From: Eubacterium sp.
GTDB taxonomy: Bacteria; Bacillota; Clostridia; Lachnospirales; Lachnospiraceae
Assembly (NCBI GenBank): GCA_024696635.1
Contig: JAILGP010000150.1
Location: 1 to 32,426, forward strand
DNA: 32,426 nt
Direction: 5' to 3'
In this document: positions 32,379 to 32,426 of the stretch, in pieces
How the letters are laid out: every line of letters begins with the position of its first letter
Numbering within the stretch: the stretch's first letter is position 1
Position numbers and translations under genes: made by a program
The notes under the pieces: model-generated
The model's input: only the letters and a program-made list of their open reading frames with translations
Told to the model about the DNA's origin: nothing
The model's database searches: none

Positions 32379-32426
32379 TTATTCTTGGCTCTTATCCTCG
32401 TTACCATCCGTCTTGTCGTTCTCGTT
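32379..32426 (-). CDS. Possible 3' end of a gene entering from the right edge
   Basis: On the - strand the first frame of the window reads NENDKTDGNEDKSQE and then stops at TAA-TAG-TAG. The acidic, polar tail would suit a C-terminus in this genome, and it is followed by a 170-bp spacer before birA. With only 15 residues the call is uncertain; a second frame is also open for about 20 codons. Confidence 0.35.
   Translation of the reverse strand, partial: NENDKTDGNEDKSQE

Overview
The window is 32.4 kb of low-GC Firmicutes DNA. The best fit is a Lachnospiraceae anaerobe of the Butyrivibrio/Pseudobutyrivibrio/Roseburia kind. The reasons are the [FeFe] hydrogenase, GGAGG-type ribosome binding sites, a lysine riboswitch in front of dapA, BspA-type leucine-rich repeats, a small protein resembling the lachnospiral DUF6145 family, and very AT-rich spacers. 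Nearly everything is on the + strand; only birA and a clipped gene end at the right edge are on the - strand. No tRNA, rRNA, CRISPR array, IS element or phage gene was recognised.

Layout. (1) 1-1321: 3' end of an [FeFe] hydrogenase catalytic subunit, a tandem repeat and a terminator. (2) 1394-5827: a promoter, lysine riboswitch and attenuator, then dapA, dapB, a DUF6145-like gene, coaX and dus (lysine/cell-wall precursor, CoA and tRNA modification). (3) 6001-11725: two large surface proteins, a clostripain-type peptidase with TEA-rich linker and leucine-rich repeats, and a membrane-anchored fusion of a 3D (peptidoglycan-cleaving type) domain with an SGNH esterase-like domain. (4) 11742-13415: thrC with its own promoter and terminator. 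(5) 13504-17097: queD-queE-folE-queC, a full GTP-to-preQ0 set, followed by a lipid kinase. (6) 17219-22718: a tight five-gene unit with a polyprenyl-phosphate sugar transferase, two GT2 glycosyltransferases, an unknown two-helix membrane protein and a chimeric solute-binding/von Willebrand A protein. (7) 22814-29754: purB, rfbD (dTDP-rhamnose), 5-formyl-THF cyclo-ligase, a membrane protein with a large Gly-Tyr-Gln low-complexity N-terminus, and purA. (8) 30035-32208: a glycerol-1-phosphate dehydrogenase family gene facing birA across a shared terminator.

How it fits together. Much of the window is housekeeping biosynthesis: diaminopimelate/lysine, threonine, CoA, purine, folate and queuosine precursors. 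It is interleaved with envelope functions. The five-gene glycan unit and rfbD probably cooperate in a rhamnose-containing surface polysaccharide.

The least explained elements are three. First, the solute-binding/VWA chimera with its overlapping membrane partner. Second, the Gly-Tyr-Gln repeat membrane protein, whose roughly 200-residue N-terminus has no Lys or Arg and is predicted to lie in the cytoplasm. Third, a recurring pattern in which spacers carry private short tandem repeats (10, 21, 24-25, 28, 28 and 39 bp units), several of which begin at or inside the stop codon of the upstream gene.
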